A stretch of DNA of 37,896 nt from Nocardioides sp. CFH 31398. GTDB lineage: Bacteria > Actinomycetota > Actinomycetes > Propionibacteriales > Nocardioidaceae. Numbering within the stretch: position 1 is the first letter of the stretch; the number at the start of each line of letters is the position of its first letter. The notes beneath the pieces are model-generated. The model was not told where the DNA came from and made no database searches. It saw nothing but the letters and a program-made list of their open reading frames with translations. Below, one piece after another: positions 7,803 to 16,036 of the stretch. A program made the translations under genes and the position numbers. Location of the stretch: NCBI RefSeq assembly GCF_022436705.1, contig NZ_JAKUHT010000016.1, positions 1 to 37,896 of the forward strand, written 5' to 3'.

Positions 7803-8548
7803 GGGCGCCTCGCGTCGAGCAGGAAGCGACGGACGGTCGCGACCACCGGTCCGGCGCGGTGGAGCGCGAGGAGGGTGTCCGCGTGGGCGTCGACGGTGAA
7901 GCCCTTCGGCAGCTGCCACGGCATGCGTGAGAGGTACCCCAGCATCGCCGTGACGTCCGCGAACCGGATCGGTCCCGACCAGTCCTCGCCGCGGTCGACG
8001 ACCAGGCCGGCGGCCCGGGCGCGGCCCCGGAGCGCGGCCAGGGTGACCTCGGGGTACGGCGCGCCGCCGCCGAACCACCCGGCGAGGTCGTCCATCTCGT
8101 GACCGTCGACCTGCTGGGTCAGCAGCCGTCCGCCGGGCCGCAGGACCCGGAGCACCTCGTCCTCGCCGTACGCCTCGTGGCGCGCGAGCACGAGGTCGAG
8201 CGACGCGTCGCCGTACGGGAGCGGGTCACCGGCCTCGCCGTCGTACGTGCGGACCGTGACGCCGTACGGCGCCAGCGCGGCCGTCGCGACGGGCACGTTC
8301 GGCGCCCACCCCTCGGTCGCGTGCAGCTCGGCCGGCCACGCGTCGCGGACGCCGAGCAGCCACTCGCCGCCACCCGTGCCGAGGTCGACCGCCGTCCTGC
8401 TCGCGCGCAGCGCCTCCCGGGCGAGGTCGTCGTACGACCACGGCGGCGACGCGGTCCCGACCCGCCCGGCGAGGTCGGAGAAGTCCCACCCGCGGCTCTC
8501 CCCGCCCCAGGCCGCCCGCCAGGCGGCGAGCAGGTCGTCGTCGCTCAC
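7799..8548 (-). CDS. Class I SAM-dependent methyltransferase
   Basis: A 249-residue protein with the Rossmann methyltransferase pattern: motif [12 protein letters not shown] (about residues 54-64), an acidic residue in HATEGWAPN after strand 2, [11 protein letters not shown] as motif II/III, and [13 protein letters not shown] as post-motif III. It resembles small-molecule methyltransferases of the Methyltransf_11/25 type. A likely Shine-Dalgarno GGGAGA is upstream of GTG at 8548. The upstream region is shared with the divergent lipoprotein gene. The substrate cannot be inferred. The 3' end overlaps the DUF2256/DUF3253 gene. Confidence 0.85.
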   Translation of the reverse strand: MSDDDLLAAWRAAWGGESRGWDFSDLAGRVGTASPPWSYDDLAREALRASRTAVDLGTGGGEWLLGVRDAWPAELHATEGWAPNVPVATAALAPYGVTVRTYDGEAGDPLPYGDASLDLVLARHEAYGEDEVLRVLRPGGRLLTQQVDGHEMDDLAGWFGGGAPYPEVTLAALRGRARAAGLVVDRGEDWSGPIRFADVTAMLGYLSRMPWQLPKGFTVDAHADTLLALHRAGPVVATVRRFLLDARRP

Positions 8549-8575
8549 CGTTCCAGTCTCCCTGGTCCGCCCACC

Positions 8576-8581
8576 TAGATT
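8576..8581 (+). promoter_or_regulatory. Leaderless-type -10 box TAGATT
   Basis: TAGATT lies 6 nt before the GTG start at 8588. A -10 hexamer TAnnnT this close puts the transcription start at or next to the start codon, the arrangement of actinobacterial leaderless mRNAs. No Shine-Dalgarno site is present. Confidence 0.55.
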
Positions 8582-8587
8582 GGCGGC

Positions 8588-9691
8588 GTGCGCACGCCGA
8601 CGCCCCGGACGCCCCTCGCCGCCCTCGCCGGGATGGTCCTCGTCGTCACCGGCTGCACCGGGGAGCCCGACACCGGGCCCGACACCGGACCCGGAGGCGG
8701 GTCGCAGGCGGGGTCGAGCAGCGCGCAGCCGACGCCGCGCGGAACCGGTCCGACGTCCCCGTCACCGACCCCCACCGAGCCGGAGGAACCCGCGCTCCCG
8801 CCCGTCGACAGCCCCGTCTCGCTGCCGGCCGTGATGCGGGAGGAGGCCCGCGGCGAGCTCGACGGCAGCCGCCTGCGGCAGGTCGAGGTGATCGAGGAGA
8901 CCGACGCCTACACCCGCGCGATCGTCACCTACGAGTCGCGGGACCTGACCGTCTCGGGCGTGCTCCTGCGCCCCCGCGGCCGGGGCCCGTTCCCCGGTGT
9001 CGTGCTTAACCACGGCTACATCGAGCCGTCGGTTTACGCCCCCGGCCAGGGCATGGCCCGCGAGCAGGACTACCTGGCCCGCGCCGGCTACGCCGTCCTC
9101 CACACCGACTACCGCGGCCACGCGAGCGGCGACCCGGCGTCCGACCTCGACCGCGAGTCCCGGCTCGGCTACGCCCGCGACGCCGTCACCGCCGTCCGGT
9201 CCCTGGCCCGCGAGCCGTACGTCGACGCCGACCGTCTCGGCATGGTCGGCCGGTCGATGGGTGGTGGGGTCACCCTCAGCGCGCTGGTGGTCGCACCCGA
9301 CCTCGTCGACGCGGCCGTCGTGCACGCCAGCGTGAGCTCGGACTACGTCGACAACCTCGAGCAGTTCACCGAGCCCGGACGGCCCGAGCAGGCCCGGGAG
9401 CTGTACGACGAGCTCGGCGGTCCGCCGTCGGGGAACCCCGAGCCGTACCGGCAGCTGTCGCCGCGGACCTACTTCGACCGCGTCAGCGACCCGGTGCTCG
9501 CCATCCACGGCGACGTCGACGACACCTGCCCGCCGCCGTGGGCCGACGCCACCCAGCGTGCGCTGGTCCGGGCCGGCGCGGACGCACAGCTCGAGACCTA
9601 CCCGGGCGAGGGCCACACCTTCTACGCCGGGTGGCAGTCCATGATCGAGCGCACCGACGAGTTCCTCACCACCCGGATGGGCGCCGCGTGA
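8588..9691 (+). CDS. Lipoprotein alpha/beta hydrolase (prolyl-oligopeptidase-like fold)
   Basis: A 367-residue probable lipoprotein. The signal peptide ends in a lipobox VTGC, with Cys23 as the lipid-modified residue, followed by a Gly/Ser/Pro/Thr-rich linker (24-75). The catalytic domain (about 95-365) has GRSMGG with nucleophile S223, HGDVDD with D311 as the likely acid, and GEGHTF with H343. This is the dienelactone-hydrolase/S9-like alpha/beta hydrolase arrangement. The stop overlaps the MOSC gene start (GTGA), so an outer-face hydrolase is apparently co-translated with cytoplasmic molybdenum-cofactor genes; the functional link is unclear. Confidence 0.85.
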   Translation: MRTPTPRTPLAALAGMVLVVTGCTGEPDTGPDTGPGGGSQAGSSSAQPTPRGTGPTSPSPTPTEPEEPALPPVDSPVSLPAVMREEARGELDGSRLRQVEVIEETDAYTRAIVTYESRDLTVSGVLLRPRGRGPFPGVVLNHGYIEPSVYAPGQGMAREQDYLARAGYAVLHTDYRGHASGDPASDLDRESRLGYARDAVTAVRSLAREPYVDADRLGMVGRSMGGGVTLSALVVAPDLVDAAVVHASVSSDYVDNLEQFTEPGRPEQARELYDELGGPPSGNPEPYRQLSPRTYFDRVSDPVLAIHGDVDDTCPPPWADATQRALVRAGADAQLETYPGEGHTFYAGWQSMIERTDEFLTTRMGAA

Positions 9692-10164
9692 GCGCACTGT
9701 TCGAGGTCGAGGTCAGCACCACCCTCACCGCGATCCACCTCGCCAAGGGCCGCCGGCTGCCGACGAAGGACGTCGAGCGCGCCGTGGTCGAGACGCAGAA
9801 GGGCATCGTCGGCGACCGCTACCACGGCACCCGCCACCGCCACGTCTCGCTGCAGTCGCGCGCACAGCTCGACGAGGCGGCCGCGACGTACGGTGCCCCG
9901 ATCGCCAGCGAGCTGACCCGCCGCAACCTCACGCTCGCCGACGGCGTCGTGCCCACCGCTCCCGGGACCCGCATCACCGTGGGCGAGGGCGAGGACGCCG
10001 TCGAGCTGGAGGTGGTCCGCGTCGCCGCGCCCTGCAAGCTGCTCGACGACACCATCGGCCCCGACGCCCAGCACGCCCTGCGCCGCCGCGCGGGCACCAT
10101 CTGCCGGGTGCTGTCCGGCGGCGAGATCGCCGTCGGCGACACGGTCACCTGGGTCGCCCCGTGA
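9688..10164 (+). CDS. MOSC-domain protein
   Basis: A 158-residue stand-alone MOSC domain, the fold found at the C-terminus of Moco sulfurases and in YiiM-type proteins. Visible features are GIVGDRYHGTRHRHVSLQS near residues 35-55, a conserved Cys in APCKLLDD, and the final GTICRVLSGGEIAVGDTV segment. MOSC proteins are thought to handle sulfur or metal-sulfur groups on the molybdenum cofactor. It overlaps both neighbours by 4 nt and precedes mocA, which supports a cofactor role for the molybdenum hydroxylase encoded downstream. Confidence 0.88.
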   Translation: MSALFEVEVSTTLTAIHLAKGRRLPTKDVERAVVETQKGIVGDRYHGTRHRHVSLQSRAQLDEAAATYGAPIASELTRRNLTLADGVVPTAPGTRITVGEGEDAVELEVVRVAAPCKLLDDTIGPDAQHALRRRAGTICRVLSGGEIAVGDTVTWVAP

Positions 10165-10766
10165 GCGTCCCGGGCACGGCCGGCCTGCTGCTGGCCGCCG
10201 GCGCCGGACGTCGCATGGGCCGGCCCAAGGCGCTCGTCGACGACTGGCTGGAGCGCAGCGTCGGCGTCCTGCGCGACGGGGGCTGCACGCCGCTGACCGT
10301 CGTCCTCGGTGCCGCCGCCGACCAGGCCCGGGCGCGGGTGCCCGACGGGGTCGCCGTCGTCGTCGCCGAGGACTGGGCCAGCGGCATGGGCGCCTCGCTG
10401 GCCGCCGGCCTGGCCGCGCTCGCGCCGACGGACGCCGTCGCCGCGCTCGTCCACCTCGTCGACCTCCCCGACGTCGGCCCCGACGTCGTCACCCGGGTGC
10501 TCGCGGAGCCACACGGTCCGGACACGCTCCGCCGCGCGTCGTACGACGGGGAGGCGGGGCACCCCGTCCTGCTCGGCCGCGACCACTGGGACGGCGTCCG
10601 CGCGGCGGCGTCCGGCGACCGAGGGGCGCGCGACTACCTGCGCGTCCGTGACGTCGAGCAGGTGGAGTGCGGCGACCTCGCCGGCGGCCTCGACGTCGAC
10701 ACCCGCGTCGACACCCACGCGGACAGCAGAGGAGACACCAACCAGGAGGGAACCTCCCCGACCTAG
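10161..10766 (+). CDS. mocA: Molybdenum cofactor cytidylyltransferase (MocA-like)
   Basis: A 201-residue nucleotidyltransferase. The N-terminal LLLAAGAGRRMGRPKAL is the NTP-binding signature of the MobA/MocA superfamily. GMGASLAAGLAAL and VHLVDLPDV are the second and third conserved blocks, and GHPVLLGRDHW the fourth. MocA attaches CMP to molybdopterin, giving the dinucleotide cofactor used by CO dehydrogenase-type enzymes, which fits coxSLM downstream. GTG at 10161 overlaps the MOSC stop. The last 30 residues (DVDTRVDTHADSRGD) are low-complexity. A related glycosyl- or phosphonucleotidyl-transferase is possible but the context argues for MocA. Confidence 0.83.
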   Translation: MSVPGTAGLLLAAGAGRRMGRPKALVDDWLERSVGVLRDGGCTPLTVVLGAAADQARARVPDGVAVVVAEDWASGMGASLAAGLAALAPTDAVAALVHLVDLPDVGPDVVTRVLAEPHGPDTLRRASYDGEAGHPVLLGRDHWDGVRAAASGDRGARDYLRVRDVEQVECGDLAGGLDVDTRVDTHADSRGDTNQEGTSPT

Positions 10767-10769
10767 AGT
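10764..10769 (+). promoter_or_regulatory. Leaderless-type -10 box TAGAGT
   Basis: TAGAGT lies 7 nt before the ATG of the MoxR/CoxD gene at 10777 and overlaps the end of mocA. A GGAGGG motif at 10744-10749 is too distant from the ATG to act as its ribosome-binding site, so an internal leaderless promoter for the coxD-coxE-xdhC segment is suggested. Confidence 0.5.
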
Positions 10770-10776
10770 CACGCCC

Positions 10777-11676
10777 ATGGCAGACGCGCAGGTCGCACCG
10801 CAGGTCGCATCGGTCTCCGAGCTCAACGAGCGGCTCGAGGCCACCGGGTACGTCGGGGACACCTCGCTCGCGACCACCGCCTGGCTGGCGCTGGCGATGC
10901 AGCGTCCGCTGCTGCTCGAGGGCGAGCCCGGCACGGGCAAGACGTCGCTGGCCGAGTCGATCGCCGCGTCGCTGGAGCTGCCGCTCATCCGGTTGCAGTG
11001 CTACGAGGGCATCGACGCCACGCAGGCCCTCTACGACTGGGACTTCCCCCGCCAGATCCTCCACCTCCGCGCCCTGGAGGCGACCGGGGAGAGGGCCGCC
11101 TCCGCGCAGGCCGCCGAGGAGGGGTTGTACGACGAGCGGTTCCTGCTCGCCCGCCCGGTGCTGGCCGCGCTGCAGCAGGCCCCCGCCGTCCTGCTCGTCG
11201 ACGAGGTCGACCGCGCCGACGACGAGTTCGAGGCGTTCCTGCTCGAGGTGCTGTCGACCTACCAGGTCACCATCCCGGAGCTCGGCACCGTCACCGCCGC
11301 CGAGCCGCCGGTCGTCATCCTCACCTCGAACCGCACCCGCGACCTCCACGACGCCCTCAAGCGCCGCTGCCTCTACCACTGGATCGACCACCCGGGCCTG
11401 GAGCGCGAGGTGCAGATCGTGCGCTCCCGTGCGCCCGAGGTCGCCGAGACCCTCGCCCGCCAGGTCGTGCAGGCGGTGCAGGGCCTGCGCCAGGGCGGCG
11501 GGCTGCTCAAGCCGCCCGGCGTCGCCGAGACCCTCGACTGGGCGCGCGCGCTGCAGATGCTCGGCACCACCGAGCTCGACCTCGAGGTCGCCTCGCAGAC
11601 CGTCGGCGCGCTGGTGAAGTACCGCGAGGACATGAACCGCGTGCAGATGGCCCTGGACCGGATGCTCGCGGCGTGA
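10777..11676 (+). CDS. coxD: MoxR-type AAA+ ATPase (CoxD-like)
   Basis: A 299-residue AAA+ protein. Walker A is GEPGTGKTS (residues 49-57), Walker B is VLLVDEVDRAD (about 138-148), sensor 1 is VVILTSNRTRDL, and the arginine region is LKRRCLYHWIDHPGLEREVQI. MoxR ATPases act as chaperones for metalloenzymes; in the cox system CoxD and CoxE together help build the Mo-containing active site of CO dehydrogenase. The stop overlaps the VWA gene by GTGA, the standard pairing with a CoxE-type partner. Confidence 0.92.
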   Translation: MADAQVAPQVASVSELNERLEATGYVGDTSLATTAWLALAMQRPLLLEGEPGTGKTSLAESIAASLELPLIRLQCYEGIDATQALYDWDFPRQILHLRALEATGERAASAQAAEEGLYDERFLLARPVLAALQQAPAVLLVDEVDRADDEFEAFLLEVLSTYQVTIPELGTVTAAEPPVVILTSNRTRDLHDALKRRCLYHWIDHPGLEREVQIVRSRAPEVAETLARQVVQAVQGLRQGGGLLKPPGVAETLDWARALQMLGTTELDLEVASQTVGALVKYREDMNRVQMALDRMLAA

Positions 11677-12851
11677 GCACCCCCGGCCCGGACCACCTGG
11701 TCGACCGCGACGGCCAGGTGCTCGAGATCCACCACCCCGGCGACGAGGTGCTGCTCGCGTTCACCCGCGCGCTGCGCGCCTCCGGGGTCGGCGTCACGGC
11801 CGACCGCGCGCACGGCTACCTGCGGGCCGCCTCGCTGCTCGACGCCGGCGACCGTGAGGGCGTCCGCCTCGCCGGACGGGCGACCCTGTGCGCCGGGCCG
11901 GACGACCTCGAGCGCCACGACGAGGTCTTCGAGGCCTGGTTCGACCCGCGCGGCGAGCTGCCCCGCCAGCGGGACCGCGCCGCCAGCAACACCCCCCAGC
12001 TCACCCAGCTGCCCGAGCAGGAGCCGGAGCCGGGGGAGGGCGAGGCGAGCGACGACGACGTCATCCGCGCGGCGGCGAGCGAGGTGGAGATCCTGCGCCA
12101 CCGCGACGTCGCCACCCTGGAGCCGTCCGAGCGGGCGCGGCTCGAGGCCATGTTCGCGTCGCTGCCCTGCCGCGTCCCGCGCCGTCGTACGGCGCGGCAC
12201 CGGGCGTGGCACCGCGGCCAGGTCGACGCCTCCCGCACGCTGCGCGAGTCGCTGCGCCGGATGGGGGAGCCTGGCCGGATCGCGTGGCGCCGCCGCTCGA
12301 CCCGGCCGCGTCGCGTCGTCCTGCTGCTCGACGTGTCCGGGTCGATGAGCGGGTACGCCGACGCGCTGCTCCGCCTCGCCCACCGCTACGTCGGCGTGAC
12401 GCCGCCGGGCGCGGCGTACGGCGTGGAGGCGTTCACGGTCGGCACCCGGCTGACCCGGATCACCCGCGCCCTGGCGAGCCACCGGGACGCCGCCAAGGCG
12501 ATCGAGGCGGCCGGCGACGTCGTCCCCGACTGGTCCGGCGGGACCCGGCTGGGGGAGTCGCTGCAGGCCTTCACCGACCGGTGGGGCGCCGCCGGGCTGG
12601 CCCGGGGGGCCGTCGTCGTGATCTGCAGCGACGGGTGGGAGCGCGGCGAGGTCGACGTCCTGGAGGAACAGGTCGTGCGCCTCGCCCGTTACGCCCACCG
12701 CGTGGTGTGGGTGAACCCACACCGCGGCAAGGCCGGCTACGAGCCGGTGCAGCGTGGCGTCCAGGCGGTCCTGCCGCACGTGGACGACTTCCTCGCCGGC
12801 CACTCGCTGGCGACGTACGCGGAGCTGGTGGAGGTGGTCGCCCGTGCGTGA
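11673..12851 (+). CDS. coxE: VWA-domain protein (CoxE-like)
   Basis: A 392-residue protein. The N-terminal half (1-205) is helical and charged, with an acidic linker around 112-130. The C-terminal half is a von Willebrand factor A domain beginning RRVVLLLDVSGSMS, with a complete MIDAS (D220, S222, S224) and SDGWERGE further on. CoxE-family proteins partner with MoxR/CoxD in metal-cluster insertion. GTG at 11673 overlaps coxD, and the end overlaps xdhC by 8 nt, so these three are one translational unit. Confidence 0.9.
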   Translation: MSTPGPDHLVDRDGQVLEIHHPGDEVLLAFTRALRASGVGVTADRAHGYLRAASLLDAGDREGVRLAGRATLCAGPDDLERHDEVFEAWFDPRGELPRQRDRAASNTPQLTQLPEQEPEPGEGEASDDDVIRAAASEVEILRHRDVATLEPSERARLEAMFASLPCRVPRRRTARHRAWHRGQVDASRTLRESLRRMGEPGRIAWRRRSTRPRRVVLLLDVSGSMSGYADALLRLAHRYVGVTPPGAAYGVEAFTVGTRLTRITRALASHRDAAKAIEAAGDVVPDWSGGTRLGESLQAFTDRWGAAGLARGAVVVICSDGWERGEVDVLEEQVVRLARYAHRVVWVNPHRGKAGYEPVQRGVQAVLPHVDDFLAGHSLATYAELVEVVARA

Positions 12852-13989
12852 GGTGCTGGACGAGCTGATGGAGTGGTGGGACGCCGGCGAGGAGATCGGC
12901 GTCGGCACCGTGGTGGCGACCTTCCAGTCGGCGCCGAGGCCCCCGGGCGCGTCGATGCTGGTCGGCCCCGACGGCTCCGCCGTGGGCTCGGTCTCCGGCG
13001 GGTGCGTCGAGGGTGCGGTGTACGAGCTGGCGCAGGAGGTCACCACCTCCGGCGAGCCCGTCCTGCAGCGCTACGGCGTCTCCGACGACGACGCCTTCGC
13101 CGTCGGCCTGACGTGCGGCGGGATCCTCGACGTGTACGTCGAGAAGGTCTCGCAACAGACGTTCCCCGAGCTCGGCCGGGTCGCCGCCGACGTCGCCGCA
13201 GGACGCCCGGTCGCCGTCGCGACGGTCGTGGAGCACCCCGACCCGGCGCTGCTCGGCCGACGGATGTTCCTGCGCCCCGGCGGCCCCGGCGAGGAGCTGT
13301 CCGTCGAGGGCTCGTTCGGCAGCGAGCGGGCGGACGACGCCGTCCGCGACGACGCCCTCGGCCTGCTCGCGCAGGGCCGCAGCGAGGTCCTCGGCTACGG
13401 CCCGGACGGCGAGCGACGCGGCGAGGGCATGCGGGTCTTCGTGTGGGCGCTCGCCCCGAAGCCGCGGATGCTCGTGTTCGGCGCCATCGACTTCGCCGCC
13501 GCCGTCGCCCGGGTCGGGTCGTTCCTGGGCTACCACGTGACGGTCTGCGACGCCCGTCCCGTCTTCGCCACCGCGACCCGCTTCCCCGAGGCCGACGACG
13601 TCGTCGTCGACTGGCCCCACCGCTACCTCACCGCCGAGGTCGAGGCCGGCCGCATCGACGCCCGCACCGTCGTCACCGTGCTCACCCACGACCCGAAGTT
13701 CGACGTCCCGCTGCTCGAGGTCGCGCTCACGCTGCCCGAGGTCGCCTACGTCGGGGCGATGGGTTCGCGTCGTACGCACGACGACCGGCTCGAGCGCCTC
13801 CGCGAGAAGGGCCTGGACGACGAGGCCATCGCCCGGCTCTCGTCGCCCATCGGCCTCGACCTCGGCGCCCGCACCCCGGAGGAGACCGCCATCTCCATCG
13901 CCGCCGAGGTCATCGCCTCGCGCTGGGGCGGCTCCGGCCGCCGCCTCGCGGCCACCGACGGCCGCATCCACGCCGACGCCGCGAGGTAG
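12844..13989 (+). CDS. XdhC/CoxF-family maturation protein
   Basis: A 381-residue protein. The N-terminal XdhC/CoxI domain includes SVSGGCVEGAVYE (about 45-57) and GLTCGGILDVYVE (about 85-97), whose Cys residues are candidates for cofactor or sulfur handling. The C-terminal XdhC Rossmann domain includes MLVFGAIDFAAAVARVGSFL and VAYVGAMGSRRT, then LDLGARTPEETAISIAAE. XdhC proteins bind and sulfurate the molybdenum cofactor before insertion. GTG at 12844 overlaps the coxE stop. Gene order coxD-coxE-xdhC just upstream of coxSLM supports this role. Confidence 0.92.
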   Translation: MREVLDELMEWWDAGEEIGVGTVVATFQSAPRPPGASMLVGPDGSAVGSVSGGCVEGAVYELAQEVTTSGEPVLQRYGVSDDDAFAVGLTCGGILDVYVEKVSQQTFPELGRVAADVAAGRPVAVATVVEHPDPALLGRRMFLRPGGPGEELSVEGSFGSERADDAVRDDALGLLAQGRSEVLGYGPDGERRGEGMRVFVWALAPKPRMLVFGAIDFAAAVARVGSFLGYHVTVCDARPVFATATRFPEADDVVVDWPHRYLTAEVEAGRIDARTVVTVLTHDPKFDVPLLEVALTLPEVAYVGAMGSRRTHDDRLERLREKGLDDEAIARLSSPIGLDLGARTPEETAISIAAEVIASRWGGSGRRLAATDGRIHADAAR

Positions 13990-13991
13990 CC

Positions 13992-14024
13992 GGCCCGGGC
14001 CTCGTCTCAGCAGCGGCCCGAGCC
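13992..14024 (+). terminator. Weak terminator-like hairpin after xdhC
   Basis: GGCCCGGGCC at 13992-14001 pairs with GGCCCGAGCC at 14015-14024 with one mismatch, starting 2 nt after the xdhC stop. There is no following T-tract. It plausibly separates the accessory operon from the GAF regulator gene. Confidence 0.4.
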
Positions 14025-14091
14025 TGTGGAGTCACTAAGGAACGGCAGGTACCGTGAGCCCCGTCACGTTCCCATTGCCTGGAGGCTGTCA

Positions 14092-15327
14092 GTGACCTCG
14101 GACCTCGCTCAGCGTCGGCTCGCGACCGTGAGCGCGTGGTCCCGCTTCGTGGAGCACGGGGACGCCGCGGAGCCCGTCGTCCGGCCGGAGATCCTGGGCA
14201 GCTGGGAGCGGTCGAAGCGGGTCAGCCTGGACATCGACGAGGCGCCCCTGGCCGACGAGTCCGAGACGACCTCGCTGTGGAAGGACTCCCCGCTCCAGGT
14301 CGCCGTCGAGCGGGTCGAGGCCGAGCTGCGCCGCACCGCCGAGGACGGCGACCTCGTGCTGGCCGTGACCGACCCGGCGACCCGCGTGCTGTGGACGTAC
14401 GGCGGGCGCGTGATGCGGCGCAAGGCCGAGACCGTGAACTTCGTGGCCGGTGGGCGCTGGGACGATCAGTCCGTCGGCACCAACGCCCTCGACCTCGCCA
14501 ACCGCCTGCTCGAGCCGGCGATGGTGTTCAGCGCCGAGCACTACGCCCCGCTCGTCCACAACTGGGTCTGCTGGGCCGCGCCGGTGCACGACCCCGCGAC
14601 CGGCCGCCACCTCGGCGTCATCGACCTGTCGACGACCTGGGACCGCACCCACCCCATCGGCCAGGCCACCGCCCGGGTGATGGCGCGCCTGATCGAGACC
14701 GCGATCCCGGCGTCCGCCCACCACCCGACGCTGCCGGACGAGACCGACGACCCCGGCCTGGTCATGACGCTGCTCGGCACCGCCGAGGTCCGCCTCGACG
14801 GGCAGCGCCTGCTGCTGAACCGCCGCCAGACCGAGATCCTCGCCCTGCTCGCGCTGCACCCCGAGGGGCTGAGCCTCGAGCAGCTCCACGCCCTCGTCTA
14901 CGGCGACCAGGGCGTCACCTTCTCCACCCTCAAGGCGGAGGTCTCCCACCTTCGCTCGGCCGTCGGGGGTCAGCTCGCCTCGCGGCCCTACAAGCTGCTG
15001 ATGCCGGTGAGCACCGACGTCGACCACGTCCTCGCACTGCTCCGCCGCGGCCGGGTGGCCGAGGCCGTCGACGCGTACGGCGGCGACCTGCTGCCCGGCA
15101 CGAACTCCCCGGCGCTCTCGGAGCTCGCCGAGTACGTCGCCGTGGCCGTCCGCGAGGCGCTCCTCGCCAGTCCCGACCCGGACGCCGTCCTGCGCTACGC
15201 CGAGCGCGCGCCGTACGACGCCGAGGTGGTGGAGCACTGCCTCGCCGTGGTCGGCCGCGAGGGTGGGTCGGCCCACCCAGCCGTGCCGCTGCTCAAGGGC
15301 CGGCTCGCCGCGGCCCGCGACCGCTGA
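14092..15327 (+). CDS. GAF-domain regulator with OmpR-type winged helix
   Basis: A 411-residue regulator. Residues 10-60 ([18 protein letters not shown]) resemble the N-terminus of AcoR-type regulators, and residues 85-205 form a GAF domain ([41 protein letters not shown]). Instead of AAA+ and Fis domains, residues 225-305 form an OmpR/SARP-like winged helix ([34 protein letters not shown]), followed by a helical region (310-390) with [12 protein letters not shown] that resembles a shortened BTAD domain. GTG at 14092 has GGAGG 6 nt upstream. Lying directly before coxSLMG, it probably controls that operon in response to a small ligand. Confidence 0.87.
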   Translation: MTSDLAQRRLATVSAWSRFVEHGDAAEPVVRPEILGSWERSKRVSLDIDEAPLADESETTSLWKDSPLQVAVERVEAELRRTAEDGDLVLAVTDPATRVLWTYGGRVMRRKAETVNFVAGGRWDDQSVGTNALDLANRLLEPAMVFSAEHYAPLVHNWVCWAAPVHDPATGRHLGVIDLSTTWDRTHPIGQATARVMARLIETAIPASAHHPTLPDETDDPGLVMTLLGTAEVRLDGQRLLLNRRQTEILALLALHPEGLSLEQLHALVYGDQGVTFSTLKAEVSHLRSAVGGQLASRPYKLLMPVSTDVDHVLALLRRGRVAEAVDAYGGDLLPGTNSPALSELAEYVAVAVREALLASPDPDAVLRYAERAPYDAEVVEHCLAVVGREGGSAHPAVPLLKGRLAAARDR

Positions 15328-15512
15328 CGGTCCTCGGACCACCTGCTCGCACCGCCGAGGCCGGGGCGACGTCGCTCACACGTCCCCACGACGACGTCCC
15401 CGGGCCGGTCGCGGCACCGCGCGCGAAGCCTCCTCCCGCGGCTCCGATCGTCGTCGTACACCCGCCGGAGCAGCCTCCGACCGCCTCCAACCTTCCGCCA
15501 ACGTCGCCCACC

Positions 15513-15518
15513 TAGGTT
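15513..15518 (+). promoter_or_regulatory. Candidate -10 box for coxSLMG
   Basis: TAGGTT in the 232-bp gap after the regulator gene is the best -10 match before coxS. Transcription would start near 15525, giving a leader of about 35 nt to ATG 15560. Alternatively GTG at 15524 is in frame and could serve as a leaderless start, adding 12 residues. The rest of the gap shows nothing I recognise. Confidence 0.4.
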
Positions 15519-15559
15519 GCCGAGTGGTAACCCACGTCACAGCGGATGGAGCGGTGCGA

Positions 15560-16036
15560 ATGACCAAGATCACGATGATGGTCGACGGCGCGAAGGTGGC
15601 CGACGACGTCGAACCCCGCACGCTTCTCGTGCAGTACCTGCGCGAGCAGCTCGGCAAGACCGGCACGGTCGTGGGGTGCGACACCTCCAACTGCGGGGCC
15701 TGCACCGTGCACATGAACGGCACGTCCGTGAAGTCCTGCAACGTGCTCGCCGTCCAGGCCGACGGCGCCGAGGTGACCACCATCGAGGGGCTCGCGAAGG
15801 ACGGTGAGCTGCACCCCGTCCAGGAGGCCTTCCGCGACTGCCACGGCCTCCAGTGCGGCTACTGCACCCCCGGGATGATCATGCAGAGCGTCGCGCTCCT
15901 GCAGGAGAACCCGAAGCCGTCGGAGTCGGAGATCCGTGAGGGTCTCGAGGGCAACCTGTGCCGGTGCACCGGCTACCACAACATCGTCAAGGCCGTGCAG
16001 CAGGCGGCCGGGCAGAGTGAAGGAGTGAACGCGTGA
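15560..16036 (+). CDS. coxS: CO-dehydrogenase-type small subunit, 2x[2Fe-2S]
   Basis: A 158-residue iron-sulfur subunit of the molybdenum hydroxylase family. The plant-type ferredoxin cluster is held by C40, C45, C48 and C60 ([10 protein letters not shown]), and the second cluster by C99, C102, C134 and C136 (CGYCTPG, CRCTGYH). It passes electrons from the Mo centre in CoxL to FAD in CoxM. ATG at 15560 has a GGAG site upstream and gives the usual family length. It is first in the order S-L-M-G and overlaps coxL by 4 nt. All ligands are present, so the subunit should be functional. Confidence 0.95.
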   Translation: MTKITMMVDGAKVADDVEPRTLLVQYLREQLGKTGTVVGCDTSNCGACTVHMNGTSVKSCNVLAVQADGAEVTTIEGLAKDGELHPVQEAFRDCHGLQCGYCTPGMIMQSVALLQENPKPSESEIREGLEGNLCRCTGYHNIVKAVQQAAGQSEGVNA

